Shown here in pieces: positions 10,790 to 21,960 of a stretch of DNA of 64,000 nt. Under the pieces are notes generated by a model. It worked only from the letters and a program-made list of their open reading frames with translations. It made no database searches and was not told where the DNA came from. This DNA is from Chrysemys picta bellii (taxonomy: Eukaryota > Chordata > Testudines > Emydidae). The position numbers and the translations under genes were made by a program. Location: contig NC_088792.1 of assembly GCF_011386835.1 (NCBI RefSeq), forward strand, positions 45,498,882-45,562,881, in the 5' to 3' direction. Each line of letters starts with the position of its first letter. Positions within the stretch are counted from its first letter, which is position 1.

Positions 10790-11960
10790 AAGCAGTCAGA
10801 AGGCACAAAGGGGAAACAAGTACTAAAGAAAAACTGCCATTACCACTGAAGTGGTTTTGTTTTAATTAACATGCATTCATTAGAGAATATTTACATATAC
10901 AACATATACCGTATTACATTTACACCACATTTGCATCGGTAGCCCTAGAAAATGGGGCTAGAGAGGAATGTACTTTGCAATATCAAGAGTTAAAACAAGC
11001 AATTTGATCATTCAAACTAAATCCCTGGTTAAATGAAAACACACACAATGGTGAACAAAGATACCGTTGACATTTGATCAAGCAGTATGTCGCTTGGAGG
11101 ATTTCAGAGATGGTTTGTTCCTCACTACAAGAGAAATTAGTAACAAAGGCCTTGTCTAGATTAGAAACTTCAATTATTTGTGATTTAGTCCATTGTTTTG
11201 CCCTGATTGAATCACCAACAACGTAGTGCATCCTTGAATCAGTTTAAATTTTGCCCTGAATCTCTAACCTTATTTGAGGGGTTGAGCTGTCAGAGATTAT
11301 AGTTGTTTTAACTTGTGAACCTCCTTCAGTTCACCAACTAAGATACCCATGCTCTCTCCCTAAAGACTATGGGCACTTCCTGGCTTCCAGCTCCACTTCT
11401 CCCAAGGCATTCCCATCTGGCAAATCTGTCTGAGAATCTGATTCTGATAAACCATGGGATTTGCAGCTATCACAGAACCTGTGTTTCACCAGCTGCTGGG
11501 AGAATTAGAAGTGGCCAGGGACATTTCAAGGGGACCATGGGCAAAAGGGACATTACTGAGGGTATTAGGTAACCCACATCTTTCCCCACTATACTACTCA
11601 ACTACCAAAGCATAGGTGATTCACTAGCTGAGAACATGGGATGGATATTAGTAGAGGCACGAGGTATTTCGAGGATGACAGCTCTCATAGTGGACAGCCC
11701 ACCATTTGTACCAGTGGAATGCATCCACACTGACACTCAGTGGATTGATTGAGTCTTAGTAGTTACAGGTTCAATGATTGCCCCTATAAACTCTGGAGCT
11801 AACTTGCAATCATTGCCTTCCGGACAATCAGTTGTTGCACTTCCTGTGTAGATAGATGGAAGGTGCATCTCAATGAATTGGGTGAAAACACTTTTTACCA
11901 TAGTAACCTCTCCAATGTAGCTGTGACTTTAGATTTAAACTGGGGTTTTCCAAGGGAGTC
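10790..11960. other. Unique sequence, no gene seen
   Basis: No repeat or coding signal that I can support. The 60-80 codon frames are isolated and lack recognisable motifs. Confidence 0.4.
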
Positions 11961-11963
11961 TAA

Positions 11964-12248
11964 GGCTAAATCTACACTACAGGGGGGAGTCGATTTAAGA
12001 TACGCAAATTCAGCTACATGAATAGCGTAGCTGAATTCGACGTATCGCAGCCGACTTACCCCGCTGTGAGGACGGCGGCAAAATCGACCTCTGCGGCTTC
12101 CCGTTGACGGCGCTTACTCCCACCTCCGCTGGTGGAGTAAGAGCGTCGATTCGGGGATCGATTGTCGCGTCCCAACGGGACGCGATAAATCGATCCCCGA
12201 GAGGTCGATTTCTACCCGCCGATTCAGACGGGTAGTGTAGACCCAGCC
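11964..12248. mobile_element. Harbinger-type MITE, 285 bp
   Basis: Terminal inverted repeats GGCTAAATCTACACTAC and GTAGTGTAGACCCAGCC are flanked by a perfect TAA duplication (11961-11963 and 12249-12251), the TWA target expected of PIF/Harbinger. The interior holds further inverted blocks (AATTCAGCTACATGAAT/AGCGTAGCTGAATTCG; GGGATCGATTG/CGATCCCC) and unusually many CpGs for this region, suggesting a relatively young copy. Confidence 0.85.
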
Positions 12249-12324
12249 TAAGGGAGTTACGGATCTAGTTTCCACTGCATTGGTAGTTGGGTATCTAATT
12301 CCCTTACACTCCATTGGAAAATCC

Positions 12325-12455
12325 CAGCCTTAATTCAGGGTTGTGAGTTCAATCCTTGAGGGGGCCACTTAGGGATCTAGGGCAAAATCAGTACTTGGTC
12401 CTGCTAGTGAAGGCAGGGGGCTGGATTCAGGGGTCCCTTCTAGTTCTATGAGATA
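12325..12455 (+). repeat. Turtle tRNA-derived SINE with CR1-like tail
   Basis: AGGGTTGTGAGTTCAATCC carries a Pol III B box (GAGTTCAATCC), followed by TTGAGGGGGCCACTTAGGGA and a tail resembling CR1 (TTGGTCCTGCTAGTGAAGGC, then GGTCCCTTCTAGTTCTATG). This head-and-tail combination is characteristic of the tortoise Pol III SINE family. The A-box side is missing, so the copy is 5' truncated and probably transcriptionally silent. Confidence 0.75.
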
Positions 12456-13828
12456 GGTATGTCTCAATACTTTGCTATCATGCCTTTCATTTCCACTTTT
12501 ACTGGAACAATAGCATGTGTACAAATGAAAAATACTTTAACAAATCTGCTGCCACCTAGAAGTTCATGGTAACTCATCACATTGTACTGCTCACAACTGC
12601 CCAGTGACAGCTGGAATAGAATTCACATTTTTCTAGTCCAAAATAAAAAGGCACTTCCAAACTGAGCTCCAAGAAAATCTCCCTTGAGTGTCATAAGTTT
12701 AAGGGTTATGACACGCAGCTTAGCAGTCCAGTAAAGGGCAACAGTACACTTAAATATTAGCCAATTCAGTATAGAAGGTTATACGCTGCCCTGTTTACTG
12801 ACAAAAGTTTGTCATATGGAAGAAAAATTAGAAAGCTCAAATTTCAGATAAATGATCATACATAGATAAAAAAAATTGAGATCAGTGAAGAAGATATTTA
12901 CACAGTCACAGATTTTCACAAATATTTTAAAAGTGAATGAGATTTCCTAAATTAGTTTTTTGTACCCTTTGAAAATACTTTATCCTTAAATTGTAATAAT
13001 TCTGTCAAATGCATTAGTGTTAAATTAGCTCTGCTCTAGGCGACTGTCAAAAAAGTTTCACTTTATGGTAAATTAGGCTTCCATACGCCCCCCAAAAATT
13101 GTATTTCTTTGTTCTTGAACTGAAATGTTACTAAAATGCCTTAAAGTTCAAAACACTTTTGGGTGATAAATACTTTATATCTGATGATCTGTGAGAAAAT
13201 GGGAAGTTGCTTAAAAAAAGTGATATAAAACAAACCCAACAAATTTGGGGGGGTATTTTTTTATATTGCTGATCTGTCATTTCTAGAATATTTGAAAGGT
13301 TTCAACATTTTATTTCTTTGAATATGGCTTAGTAATAAATAGACAATATTAATAATTTTTAATGCAGTTTTATCCTATATCCCTCTCTTATGGATTTTTT
13401 TCTAAAAAATACTCCTAAATTTCAACAAATTATAGATACATTTTAAAATTATAGATACATTATTGTACAAACATTTCCAGACTGCAGATAATATTAGTTA
13501 CAACACACACGCTACATTTTACATCTTTTGTCCATCTTTTTTAGCTTATTCTCAACTATTCCTGATTTTTACCCATTCTGGTTTGTTTAACAATTTAGTT
13601 TCAGTGCTCATGACAGTGAATTTAGTGCTGGGTGATTTCTTTGGTTCTAGAGACCTCTGTGTAACTAATGCCTGATCAAATGCCCATTGAAGTCAATAGG
13701 AGTTCACATTTCAGTGGAAATTATTAGTTTTAGTCGTCTTTGGGTCAGACTTATAGAGAACAGCCATAGCATGGGCAACAATAGCACAAATTGCCACTTG
13801 TCCACCAGCATGACTCAGTCCCAACCTG
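12456..13828. other. Unique AT-rich sequence
   Basis: No gene seen. An approximate 15-bp direct repeat (AATTATAGATACATT at 13427-13441 and 13447-13461) is the only local structure noted. Confidence 0.4.
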
Positions 13829-13836
13829 GAGGGACC

Positions 13837-14269
13837 CAGGGCCAGCTCCAAGTTTTTTGCCGCCCCAAGCAAAAAAATTTCCTCGCGCCACCCACTCATC
13901 CCGCCTCAACTCCGCCCCTTTCCCGCCCCATTCCAACCCCTTCCCCAAATCCCCAGCCCCGCCTCCTCCCCCAAGCACGCCGCATTTCCCCTCCTACCCT
14001 TGGGAGGGAGGAGGGAGAAGCGGAGCGGTGGCACGCTTGGGGGAGGAGGCGGAAGTGAGCTGGGGGGGAGCGGTTCCTCTGCTCCCCGCAGGGTTACTTC
14101 CTGTGGCCCTCCCCGCGCCCCCCACTGCTACAGCTCACCTCCACTCAGGGCCGGCTCCTGGCTTTTTGCACCCCAAGCAAAAAAAAAAAAAAAGGAGCCG
14201 GAGTGCCGCCCCTTGGAAAGTGCCGCCCCAAACACATGCTTAGAGTGCTGGTGCCTAGAGCTGGCCCTG
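13837..14269. mobile_element. Composite hAT MITE (CAGGGCCGGCTC type)
   Basis: Ends CAGGGCCAGCTCC and GAGCTGGCCCTG are flanked by a perfect 8-bp duplication GAGGGACC (13829-13836 and 14270-14277). A second, better-conserved left end (CAGGGCCGGCTCCTGGC, followed by GCACCCCAAGCAAAAA) begins near 14147 in the same orientation, so the element looks like two stacked left halves sharing one right end. The open frames over it are proline-rich artefacts. Relatives are at 51284-51588 and 55962-56205. Confidence 0.85.
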
Positions 14270-14277
14270 GAGGGACC

Positions 14278-14845
14278 CCATTTTGAGATACTCTGTCTCC
14301 ATTCAGTCCTGGGCCTTTTGTTTATTTTCTCAGAGCCAGTGATATAGCTGTGGTTTTTCCTGGTATGTCTCACAAGTGAGTTTCTTCTTACAAATGACAT
14401 GGAATTTATTTTAGCTTTATTTCCTGAAATAAAGAAAAACTACTGAAATAAGAAAAATTACAGAAATAATGAATTAACATGAAAATGGGCTTCTTCCCCT
14501 GATTTCTACAGAAGGCTCCCGTCCTGCTCCCATTGCTATTTTGAGGGAGTTTCCCCACTTGAATTGGGGAAGGGAGGCACTCAAAATTATGCCAGGCCCC
14601 TTATAGTGCAGCTAAAAATACAATGGCCATGTCCCAAATAGTTTACAATCCAATGTCAGACAAAGGAGAGCAAGCACAGCAGAAGACTATGCAACTACCC
14701 ACTTAATGAATGTGCATACCCTGGAAAGACCCTTTTCTAAATATATTAACAGAGTATCACTTCTTGTGGATGTTATGGTAGATGTGAATCTTGAGGAGGG
14801 ATTGGATTAAGGAGAGGGTGATGGAATGCTCTCCTAGAACTGGTC
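14278..14845. other. Mostly unique, with an old repeat fragment
   Basis: Near 14605-14670 the sequence TCCCAAATAGTTTACAATCC resembles the end of an old amniote repeat (consensus '...ccaaagagcttacaatct', from memory). A related, longer piece is at 42385-42520. Nothing else was recognised. Confidence 0.4.
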
Positions 14846-14853
14846 CTCTGGGG

Positions 14854-15264
14854 CAGTGGTTCTCAAACAGGGGTACATGTACCCCTGGGGGTATACAGAA
14901 GTATTCTAGGGGCTATATCAACTCATCTAGATATTTGCCTAGTTTTACAACAGGCTACATAAAAAGCGCTAGCAAAGTCAGTACAAACTAAAATTTCATA
15001 CAAACAATGACTTGTTTATACTGCTCTAATACTATACACTGAAATGCAAGTACAATATTTATATTTCAATTGGTTTATTTTATAATTATATGGTAAAAAT
15101 GAGAAAGTAAGCAATTTTGCAGTAATAGTGTGCAGTGACACTTGTATTTTTACGTCTGGTTTTGTAAGCAAGTAGTTTTTAAGTGAGGTGAAACTTGGGA
15201 GTACACAAGACAAATCAGACTCCTGAAAGGGGGTACAGTAGTCTGGAAAGGTTGAGAGCCACTA
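14854..15264. mobile_element. hAT MITE (CAGTGGTTCTCAAAC type), 411 bp
   Basis: Left end CAGTGGTTCTCAAACAGGGG and right end AGGTTGAGAGCCACTA are imperfect inverted repeats, flanked by a perfect 8-bp duplication CTCTGGGG (14846-14853 and 15265-15272). The interior is AT-rich, with no transposase. Confidence 0.85.
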
Positions 15265-15272
15265 CTCTGGGG

Positions 15273-15845
15273 AATTACCTCCTGCTCATTCCTATCCCTC
15301 TGGAGCACACACAAGATAAGAGTCAAAGATACTTTTTGTAAAGCCTGATCAGCCTCTGCCCTGCTGATTTTATGCCTGGGGCTGATCCTTTACACAGCAC
15401 CTAAGGACTTTGGGACACAGCCATCTTTGCACCCCCAACTTGCACTGTATGCTCTTTGGCCATCACCAGGGATCTGGTCCTTTTTATGATCTTCTTTAGT
15501 CCCCTGCCAGCATAGTTCCTAATTTGGGAAAAGCAGGACATCATTGAATAATCAGAGTTGAGCTTACTAGGGTAAATAAATATCAAATACCCAGCTGGAA
15601 ATGCACCTGAGTACACAGCACAGCAAATGTATTGTTAATAGTTGGTTATACAACTGTACATACTGAACACCAGCTAACACTTACAGTGGACATTTTTCAA
15701 AGTACTCTAGTCAGTAGAAACATCTACTACTGTTTTGTTTTTGCCAGGATTTAAGGAGACCTAGACAGCACAGCTCATGCATCATCTGTGATCTAAAGAG
15801 CCACTGGAGCTACAGCATGCTCTCCTTGTCTAGCAGAATCCCCTA
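15273..15845. other. Unique sequence, no gene seen
   Basis: Nothing recognisable on either strand. Confidence 0.4.
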
Positions 15846-15849
15846 TACG

Positions 15850-16380
15850 GGGTGAAAGTGAACCAGTACGAGCCAGTACTGCGTACCGGTAAGAACCTGC
15901 ACCGGCCCGAACGCAGCCCTGCCCCTTTTGCCTCCCCTGTCGTCGGCCCTGCCGGTAGGGTCAGTACCAGAGAGCCACCAACAGGGGAGGCAAAAGGGGC
16001 AGAGACATTAAAGCGCTGCCGTGGCAGCACTTTAAGGATGGTCCTTTGCCGCAGCAGGACTTTAACGTTGCTGTGCCCACCCCCATCGGTGGCCCTACCA
16101 GCATGGCCACCAATGGGTGGGGACACAGCAACGTTAAAGTGCTGCCACGGCAAAGGACCCTGCAGTGCTTTAATGTTTCTGCCCCTTTTGCCCCCCCCCT
16201 CTCGGCCGCTGATGGGCAAGGGGGAGCAAAGGGAGCAGCTGCCCCAGGACCGGAGATTTAAAAGGCCCCATGGCTCTGGACGCCGCTACACAGTGTCCAG
16301 AGCCCGGGGCCCTTTAAATCACCACTGGAGCCCCAGGTGGTGCAGGCCAGGCAGCCTGGAAGGGCTGGCTGGGGGATGCT
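15850..16380. repeat. GC-rich interspersed element with long inverted repeat
   Basis: A GC-rich block sharply bounded by AT-rich flanks. It starts ACGGGGTGAAAGTGAACC and contains repeated CTTTAACGTTGCTGTG/CACAGCAACGTTAAAG modules. The arms of a long inverted repeat are at 15990-16092 and 16098-16192. It is probably a non-autonomous DNA transposon, but termini and duplication were not identified, so limits are approximate. Open frames on both strands simply mirror each other. Confidence 0.55.
15990..16192. repeat. Long imperfect palindrome, ~100-nt arms
   Basis: The left arm reads GCAAAAGGGGCAGAGACATT ... CTTTAACGTTGCTGTG ... TCGGTGGCC. The right arm reads the complement, GGCCACCAATGGG ... 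CACAGCAACGTTAAAG ... AATGTTTCTGCCCCTTTTGC. The loop is about 5 nt, so a transcript could fold into a long hairpin. Confidence 0.75.
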
Positions 16381-18030
16381 GACCATCTGAACTCAGCAAT
16401 ACTCAAATGGGATCCCAAATGCCCTACTAAAGACTTTGTCCTCTTCCAGATGTAACAAACAAGTGATCTGTGTGGGACATGTATGTTTTCAATTTTGCAC
16501 TTATCGTTAATTCTTCTACCAAACACTAAATTATATTCAATCCCAAATTTGTACTGCCTGAATTAAACAGTGTATTATATTAACAAAAATATTTCAGCTG
16601 CTACTTGTGATCCCTTTGTGGTATAATTACTGTTTCCCTAAAGGGGAAATTAATTGATCTTGTTAACAGAAGTATTTAGAAACAAATATATTTAAAAGTT
16701 CATGCATTCAACGTTCCTAATAATTCCCACAGAAGTTGGAGACACTAAAATACAGGACTGGACTGAGAACTGGGCCCAGTTAATTTCAGGATTGCAATAC
16801 CCTCCATCCCCTGGTTTTATCAATTTGAACTCAACACTGTGGTGACCATGAGCATATGTTCAGGTGAACCTGGACCTCAGGGTGGAGGCCTCACCTTGAT
16901 GAAGCCAACACCATCAACAGTGGGACTCAACAGTGACTACACAGGTCTTGCAAAGTTCATGATTCTGTATCTCTACATGAGTTTCTGCAGTTAAGTTTCT
17001 GGGGTGGGTTTTTTCTGAATCAAACCCTTCCTCCACTCCCAACCCAAAGGCATCAGACACAAAACTAGACCTTAAATATGCCAGGTCTATCTATTTGCAT
17101 TTTCAAGCTTTGGTACATGCTGTCGATAAGGAACATATTGTTAAAAGAGCAGTTCTCACTTGATTCGCCATAAATATGTTGTAAACAAGTATCTATATAT
17201 ACAGGTAGAGACATTACAATGCACACCTTCTTGAAATAATTTTAGCTCTTTTAATTGGAAGCAAGATTACTATAAGCCAGCTAAAAAGGGTAAGGAAGGC
17301 AGATGCCACCAAAAACACACATGGGTCATCTTGATTCCAGTTAAAACATGTAAAATTGCTTGAAAAAGGGTGCACGATATGGCATTCATACCTGATTGTC
17401 TATGCTTTATTAGCAGTGTTTGCATTACACTAATGCTTAAAAGATCCAATCAAGATTCAGGTGCTCTATAGACAAGTAAGAAAAAGACAATCTATGCCCT
17501 AGAAAACTCACCGTCCTGGTTTGTCTCAAGCTGAAACAGAATGACAAAACAAATAAACAGATGAGGTAACAGTGTTTTATGTGTTTTATACAATTAATTG
17601 TATTTTCAGCTTGCCACATGCCTAGCCAGCTTTCATTACACTGGTGATGTGCTTCAGCCACAAACTAGCTCTCAGAATGAGTGAGATGTTTAAAACTAGA
17701 CTGGGTAAAAACTTTAACCTTTAACCAGTTGCTTTCAGTGTATTCAACATCCTGAAAAAAGAATGGGCTGGCAATCTCTGTCCTGGATCTGGCAATTGGA
17801 TCCATACGGGCAGATCCTTGCATGCCTGTAGTGTCCCACTGATTTCAGTTAGGCTGTGTTGGTACAAGATCCACTTTAGTTAGTGGGCCTGATTGCAGGC
17901 TCAGAGCCTGTGTCTGGAAATAAATTAGAGATGGGACTGAGGCACATGGTTTGGATCTGCATCATATTTTCGAATTTGGGGGTGCTCAGATTCAGGTTTT
18001 TGCTTCTATTCCATCTCTGGAATGACTGTC
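16381..18030. other. Unique sequence, no gene seen
   Basis: No repeat or exon that I can support. Confidence 0.4.
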
Positions 18031-18034
18031 TCCA

Positions 18035-18310
18035 ATTCAGATGAGGAACAGAGGTGTGAAAGGACAGAGAGCAAAGGGAAGAGGGGGGAAATGAAGATAT
18101 GAGAAGGAAACGGAGGGCAAAGGAGAAAAGAGAGAAACCGCAGCAACAAAGATGACATAAAAGCAGAGAAAATCTGAAAATAGAAAGATAGAAGATTGAG
18201 AGAAGGAATGAACAAGAAAAGAAGTAGAAGAAAAGAATGAAAGTAAATACATGGAGGACAGGGGGGAGGAAACCAAAGAGATGGAGAATGGAAAGGAAGT
18301 GTGGAAAACA
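18035..18310 (+). repeat. Purine-rich low-complexity tract
   Basis: About 275 bp of the plus strand is dominated by A and G (AGAGGGGGGAAATGAAG, AAAGGAGAAAAGAGAGAAAC, AAGAAAAGAAGTAGAAG). The minus-strand frames of 79-173 codons here are serine/phenylalanine/leucine translations of this polypyrimidine strand and are not credible proteins. Confidence 0.85.
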
Positions 18311-20329
18311 ATTGGTTGAGATCATGCAGAGAGCCTTCCCCATACAGAGGCATAGCAGTGGAGCAGTGGACAGGCTGCCCCAGGGCAGAGCAGCCACACA
18401 TTGCCCCTCACTCTGGGCTGTGCCTAAATGGCAAAATTTACCTTTAGGTAATTAAAGTACATTTTCAGCTCAGTGTGCATTTGCCCTTCTCCTTTTGCTA
18501 CTGGGTCCTTGGTCTTTGCTAGTACATTTGAGTGTATGCAAGGTCAGTGAAGTTCTCTCCTTTCTTTCTATAACCTTTCTTTGGTTTATAGTTGCTTTGC
18601 TGTACTGTTCCTTTGATGTTCTTAGGTGTAAAAATCCCACAGTAACATTTTACATGTCAGGGCACCTTTTGCTAGTGCAGATACCTCTCGGTTACACCAG
18701 CTATGGAGAGGCCGATTACTGTCGCCTTTTCACACAGTTTACTATTATATCCAATATTTAACAAAGCCCAGCATTCCTTGATAGACAGCTCTTCAGTTTC
18801 CTTTTAATTTAACAGGCAGTACTTCAAAGGAGTCCTTTGAACCAGAAAAGGTGGATACACCTAACCCTTTTGCATACCTAAAAGGAAGTCAATGCTATGC
18901 ATTCACCATACAGAATGCTTTCTTCTCTGTTGTGAGCAAACACCTCTTTATGTCTATGGTCTTTCTGACTGCTAATCACTCTCCCTGCCTTTGTCTGAAG
19001 TGTTTTATTCAGGCTACTTTATTTTATCTGTACCTGGGTCATATTTAATCATGCTTTTGTTCTGGGTGTACTACATATTTAATTGTATGGCCTCTGCTGT
19101 TCGCAGAGGTGGGCAGGCAGGCATGTCCCGTTCAATGAAATGAGGACTGTCAGAAGAGATGCCCACACACTCCAGAGACTTTTCTTTTGTTTGTTCCTAT
19201 GTATTTGTTCTTGTCATCTAAAATCAAGGTAATTCTAATTGAAAGTACCTGTGTGCGCTGGTTGTATGGAAAAGCATAACACACACCAAGATCATCTGCA
19301 GTTTATCTATATCTAGTCTCTGCACCTGATGGCACTCAGTCTGTCAATGCTCTAAGGCTTTTATCATAACTAATTTCTATAAACCAAGTGCTGATCCTGC
19401 TTTACATAGAAGTAAGGGGCACATAGGCCCATAATCCTGGATATGTGAGGTTCACACCAGCCTCACTGCCAAGTAGGGTCAAGCTAGTGTATTCAGGATT
19501 GTGGAGCAGAGGATCCTGCGAGGAGGGGTGAAGTGCTCATGCCAATTCTATGTACATTAGTCACTTTTCTGACAATAACTCCGGGCTTTTCAATGAAGCC
19601 CATCAGCACTTAGATACTACAGTGATTGGCTCTGTAGAAAAGCTGAAGTGAGACAAGTAGTCAGGCCCAGTGCACATTTAAAACATGATTTCCAGTTACC
19701 AATACGTTTTTAGAGATGAGCTAATGGCAGTGGATTTATCTGAATCCACTGGAGCTAGCAGGGGGTGTGGGAGGATGCCAAAGGTTAATGTCTTGAGGTC
19801 ACCTTCTTAAGGTGAAAGCAGGCACCTCACTTACCTCCTCTGTCTTTCTCCTAGCAGTCACAACCCTGTGGTCTGGTTCTGGGGTACTAGGCAATGGGAG
19901 GTGGCGACATAAAGCAGTCCACACAAGAGAAAATATTTCCCTGACCCCCATCCTGGAGAGGGAAGCAGTCTCTCACGCTCTATAGGCAGTTGCATCATGA
20001 TCATGGAACTGGAGCAGAGGACCCACAGAAGGACCGTTATAAACAGGACACCAGAAAAAAGACAATTAAGCTGAAATCAACTCAGCCACATGAGTTTAAT
20101 GAAGTCCCACTTGTTCAACATTCAGTTTTATTCATTGCACATAAAACAGCAGTCTCAGGTCCCACTCCTCTGTGAGACCAAAAGTCAGAGCTTAATCCTT
20201 GGAGAATTTCAACCAAGAAAATCAGCCCAGTATTAATTTTTAGAATCCTTGCGGGCCCCCACCTTCTGCACTCAAAGTGCCAGAATCAGCCTTGACACCT
20301 GGGGTAGGCTAAACTGTGGTAAAAAGCTT
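18311..20329. other. Unique sequence, no gene seen
   Basis: No coding or repeat evidence. The part just before 20333 may include the upstream portion of the gypsy 5' LTR, whose start I could not place. Confidence 0.4.
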
Positions 20330-20332
20330 GTA

Positions 20333-20454
20333 TATAGTTGGAAACTGGTGGTGGGGACTTGATCACAAATAAAGAGCACAGGCGTTGTACCAGCCTGAAG
20401 CCTCTCTGAGGAGAAGGGCTGAATCTGGAGGGGCATGGTGTACACTCTGTTACA
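20333..20454 (+). mobile_element. Gypsy 5' LTR, 3' portion
   Basis: The stretch TATAGTTGGAAACTGGTGGT ... GACTTGATCACAAATAAAGA ... GGAGGGGCATGG matches 23106-23235 closely, giving the two LTR copies of one element. An AATAAA lies within ACAAATAAAGAGC. The end (GTTACA) is followed by TGTGAGGGCTTGTCCGGGAT, the typical leader just downstream of a retroelement 5' LTR. The upstream LTR boundary is not determined. Confidence 0.75.
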
Positions 20455-20509
20455 TGTGAGGGCTTGTCCGGGATCTACAGAACCACCGCCAGGGCATGGC
20501 TACTTGAGG

Positions 20510-20880
20510 ATGGAGGGAACCATGCAGTGGCTAGCTAAACAGCAAGAGGAGCTGCAGAAAACCCTGCAGGCCTTCCAGCCGTCCCACCAGGCGGAGTGGC
20601 AGGCCTTGCTTGCTTGGCAGGCCGAACAACAGAAGACCCTTCAGGACTTCATCAGGGAGCAGGACAATGTACAGCAGCAGCTCCTGCACCAATTGGTGAG
20701 TCCCCCAGGCGGTGATGGCAGCCGCACGCCAGGGTTGGAACTCTGTAAGATGGGCCCTGACGCCTTCCTGTGTAGTTTGAGTAGGTGGCGACAGAAGCTG
20801 GATGGGACAAGGCAACCTTGGCCCTAAGACTGGCCCCCTATCTGGCTGGTGAGGCACAGGCTGCCTATATGGCCTTAGTG
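20510..20880 (+). pseudogene. Gypsy gag, N-terminal part
   Basis: I prefer the ATG at 20510, in the leader after the LTR, over an in-frame ATG at 20435 that lies inside the LTR. The protein starts MEGTMQWLAKQQEEL and has a glutamine-rich amphipathic stretch, then KMGPDAFL. After a frameshift near 20780 it continues ATEAGWDKATLALRLAPYLA and GEAQAAY. This 'W-x-x-x-L-A-x-x-L-x-P-x-L-x-G-x-A-Q-x-A-Y' pattern is the capsid of Gmr1-like gypsy elements, the lineage from which vertebrate SCAN domains are thought to derive. It is cut at 20880 by a hAT insertion. Confidence 0.75.
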
Positions 20881-21111
20881 CAGTGGTTCTCAAACTTTTG
20901 TACTGGTGACCCCTTTCACATAGCACGCCTCTGAGTGGGAACCTCCCCCCCCCCTTATAAATTAAAAACACTTTTTTACATATTTAACACCATTATAAAT
21001 GCTGGATGCAAAGCAGGGTTTGGGGTGGAGGCTGACAGCTCATGCCCCCCCCATGTAATAACCTCATGACCCCCAGTTTGGCCTGTTCATCCCTTAAGGC
21101 AGGGGTTCTCA
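20881..21111. mobile_element. hAT MITE inside gypsy gag
   Basis: Begins CAGTGGTTCTCAAACTTTTG immediately after the gag codons for AAYMAL. Its interior (TAAAAACACTTTTTTACATA, AACACCATTATAAATGCTGG) matches the element at 23264-23455 in the opposite orientation. The right end is odd: AAGGCAGGGGTTCTCAAA is the inverse of the expected ...TTTGAGAACCCCTGCCTT, so the end is inverted or a second partial copy is stacked there. No clean 8-bp duplication was found. Confidence 0.7.
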
Positions 21112-21141
21112 AAGATTGATGCGGTGAAGGCAGCTGTCCTA

Positions 21142-21434
21142 GGCCTGGTCTACACTAGGGGGGTGTCAATGTAAGATACACAACTTCAGCTATGGGAATA
21201 CCGTAGCTGAAGTCGAGATATCTTATACCGACTTACCTCCCATCCTCACGGCGCGAGATCGACGGCCGTGGCTCCCCCGTCGACTCCGCTACCGCCGCTC
21301 GCTCTGGTGGAGTTCCGGAGTCGACGGGGAGCACATTCGGGGATCGATATATTGCGTCTTAACGAGACACGATATATCAATTCCCGATAAATCAATCACT
21401 ACCCGCCAATACGGAGGGTAGTCTGGACGTACCC
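21142..21434. mobile_element. Harbinger-type MITE inside gypsy gag, 293 bp
   Basis: Left end GGCCTGGTCTACACTAG and right end CTGGACGTACCC form degraded inverted repeats, flanked by CTA (21139-21141 and 21435-21437). Removing the element and one CTA restores a continuous gag reading through that point, which supports the boundaries. The interior shares GGGGATCGATATATTGCGTC with the family. Confidence 0.85.
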
Positions 21435-21841
21435 CTAGACTGGATGGGACTGTCTGCGGAAAAGTACGGACAGAAGTTTTAGGCGTCCCGGTAGACTGGG
21501 ATTTTGCGGCCCCAAGCTTTTGCCCAGAAACCCACGGACTGGGCCACTTGGTGATTAAGGCCAGATACCCAGATGGTAGGAGAGATTATAGACAGGGTGA
21601 TCCTGGAACAATTTGTGTAGGGCCTCCCGGAAAAAATGCGAGTCTGGGTCCAGTGGCACCAGCTGAATACGGTAGAGGCCGCGGTCAAATTGACCGAGGA
21701 ATACACAGAGGCAGATGTTCCTCGAAAGGAGGATCGGACAGGTTGGGATCTGGACTCCCACAAACCCTCCAACCCCCCGGGAGAAGCCCACAGAAAAGAA
21801 AGGAGAACAAGGGAGCCCCTAGTCACCCAGGACAGTTGGTC

Positions 21842-21883
21842 TGCTGGCAATGTGGGCAGCCGGGACATAAATGCAGAGATTGC
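21842..21883 (+). other. CCHC zinc knuckle (nucleocapsid)
   Basis: CWQCGQPGHKCRDC: all four metal ligands are present with retroviral spacing. In an intact element this knuckle binds the packaged RNA. Confidence 0.85.
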
Positions 21884-21960
21884 CCAGAAATGGAGTGTGG
21901 ACTAGCTGAGGTTTGCAGTTGGACGACAGGTGGAGGGAGGAAGCAGGGGCGAGGACTGGC

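Larger units (their letters stand above)
21112..21905 (+). pseudogene. Gypsy gag, capsid and zinc knuckle
   Basis: After the hAT, gag resumes as IDAVKAAVL. It is interrupted by the MITE at 21142-21434, then continues DWMGLSAEKYGQKF. Around 21580-21720 comes VILEQFV, GLPEKMRVWVQWHQ and EAAVKLTEEYTEAD, which fits the SCAN consensus (L-E-Q-F-L-x-x-L-P-x-x-x-x-x-W-V-x-x-x-x-P/Q ... A-x-x-L). A CCHC knuckle CWQCGQPGHKCRDC is at 21842-21883 with exact C-X2-C-X4-H-X4-C spacing. In-frame stops precede VILEQFV, so the protein is not expressed whole. Confidence 0.75.

Noticed and set aside
17876..18397. Minus-strand frame of 173 codons with apparent membrane-like F/L/S runs
   Set aside because: It is the translation of the polypyrimidine complement of a purine-rich tract. 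Composition explains the hydrophobicity.
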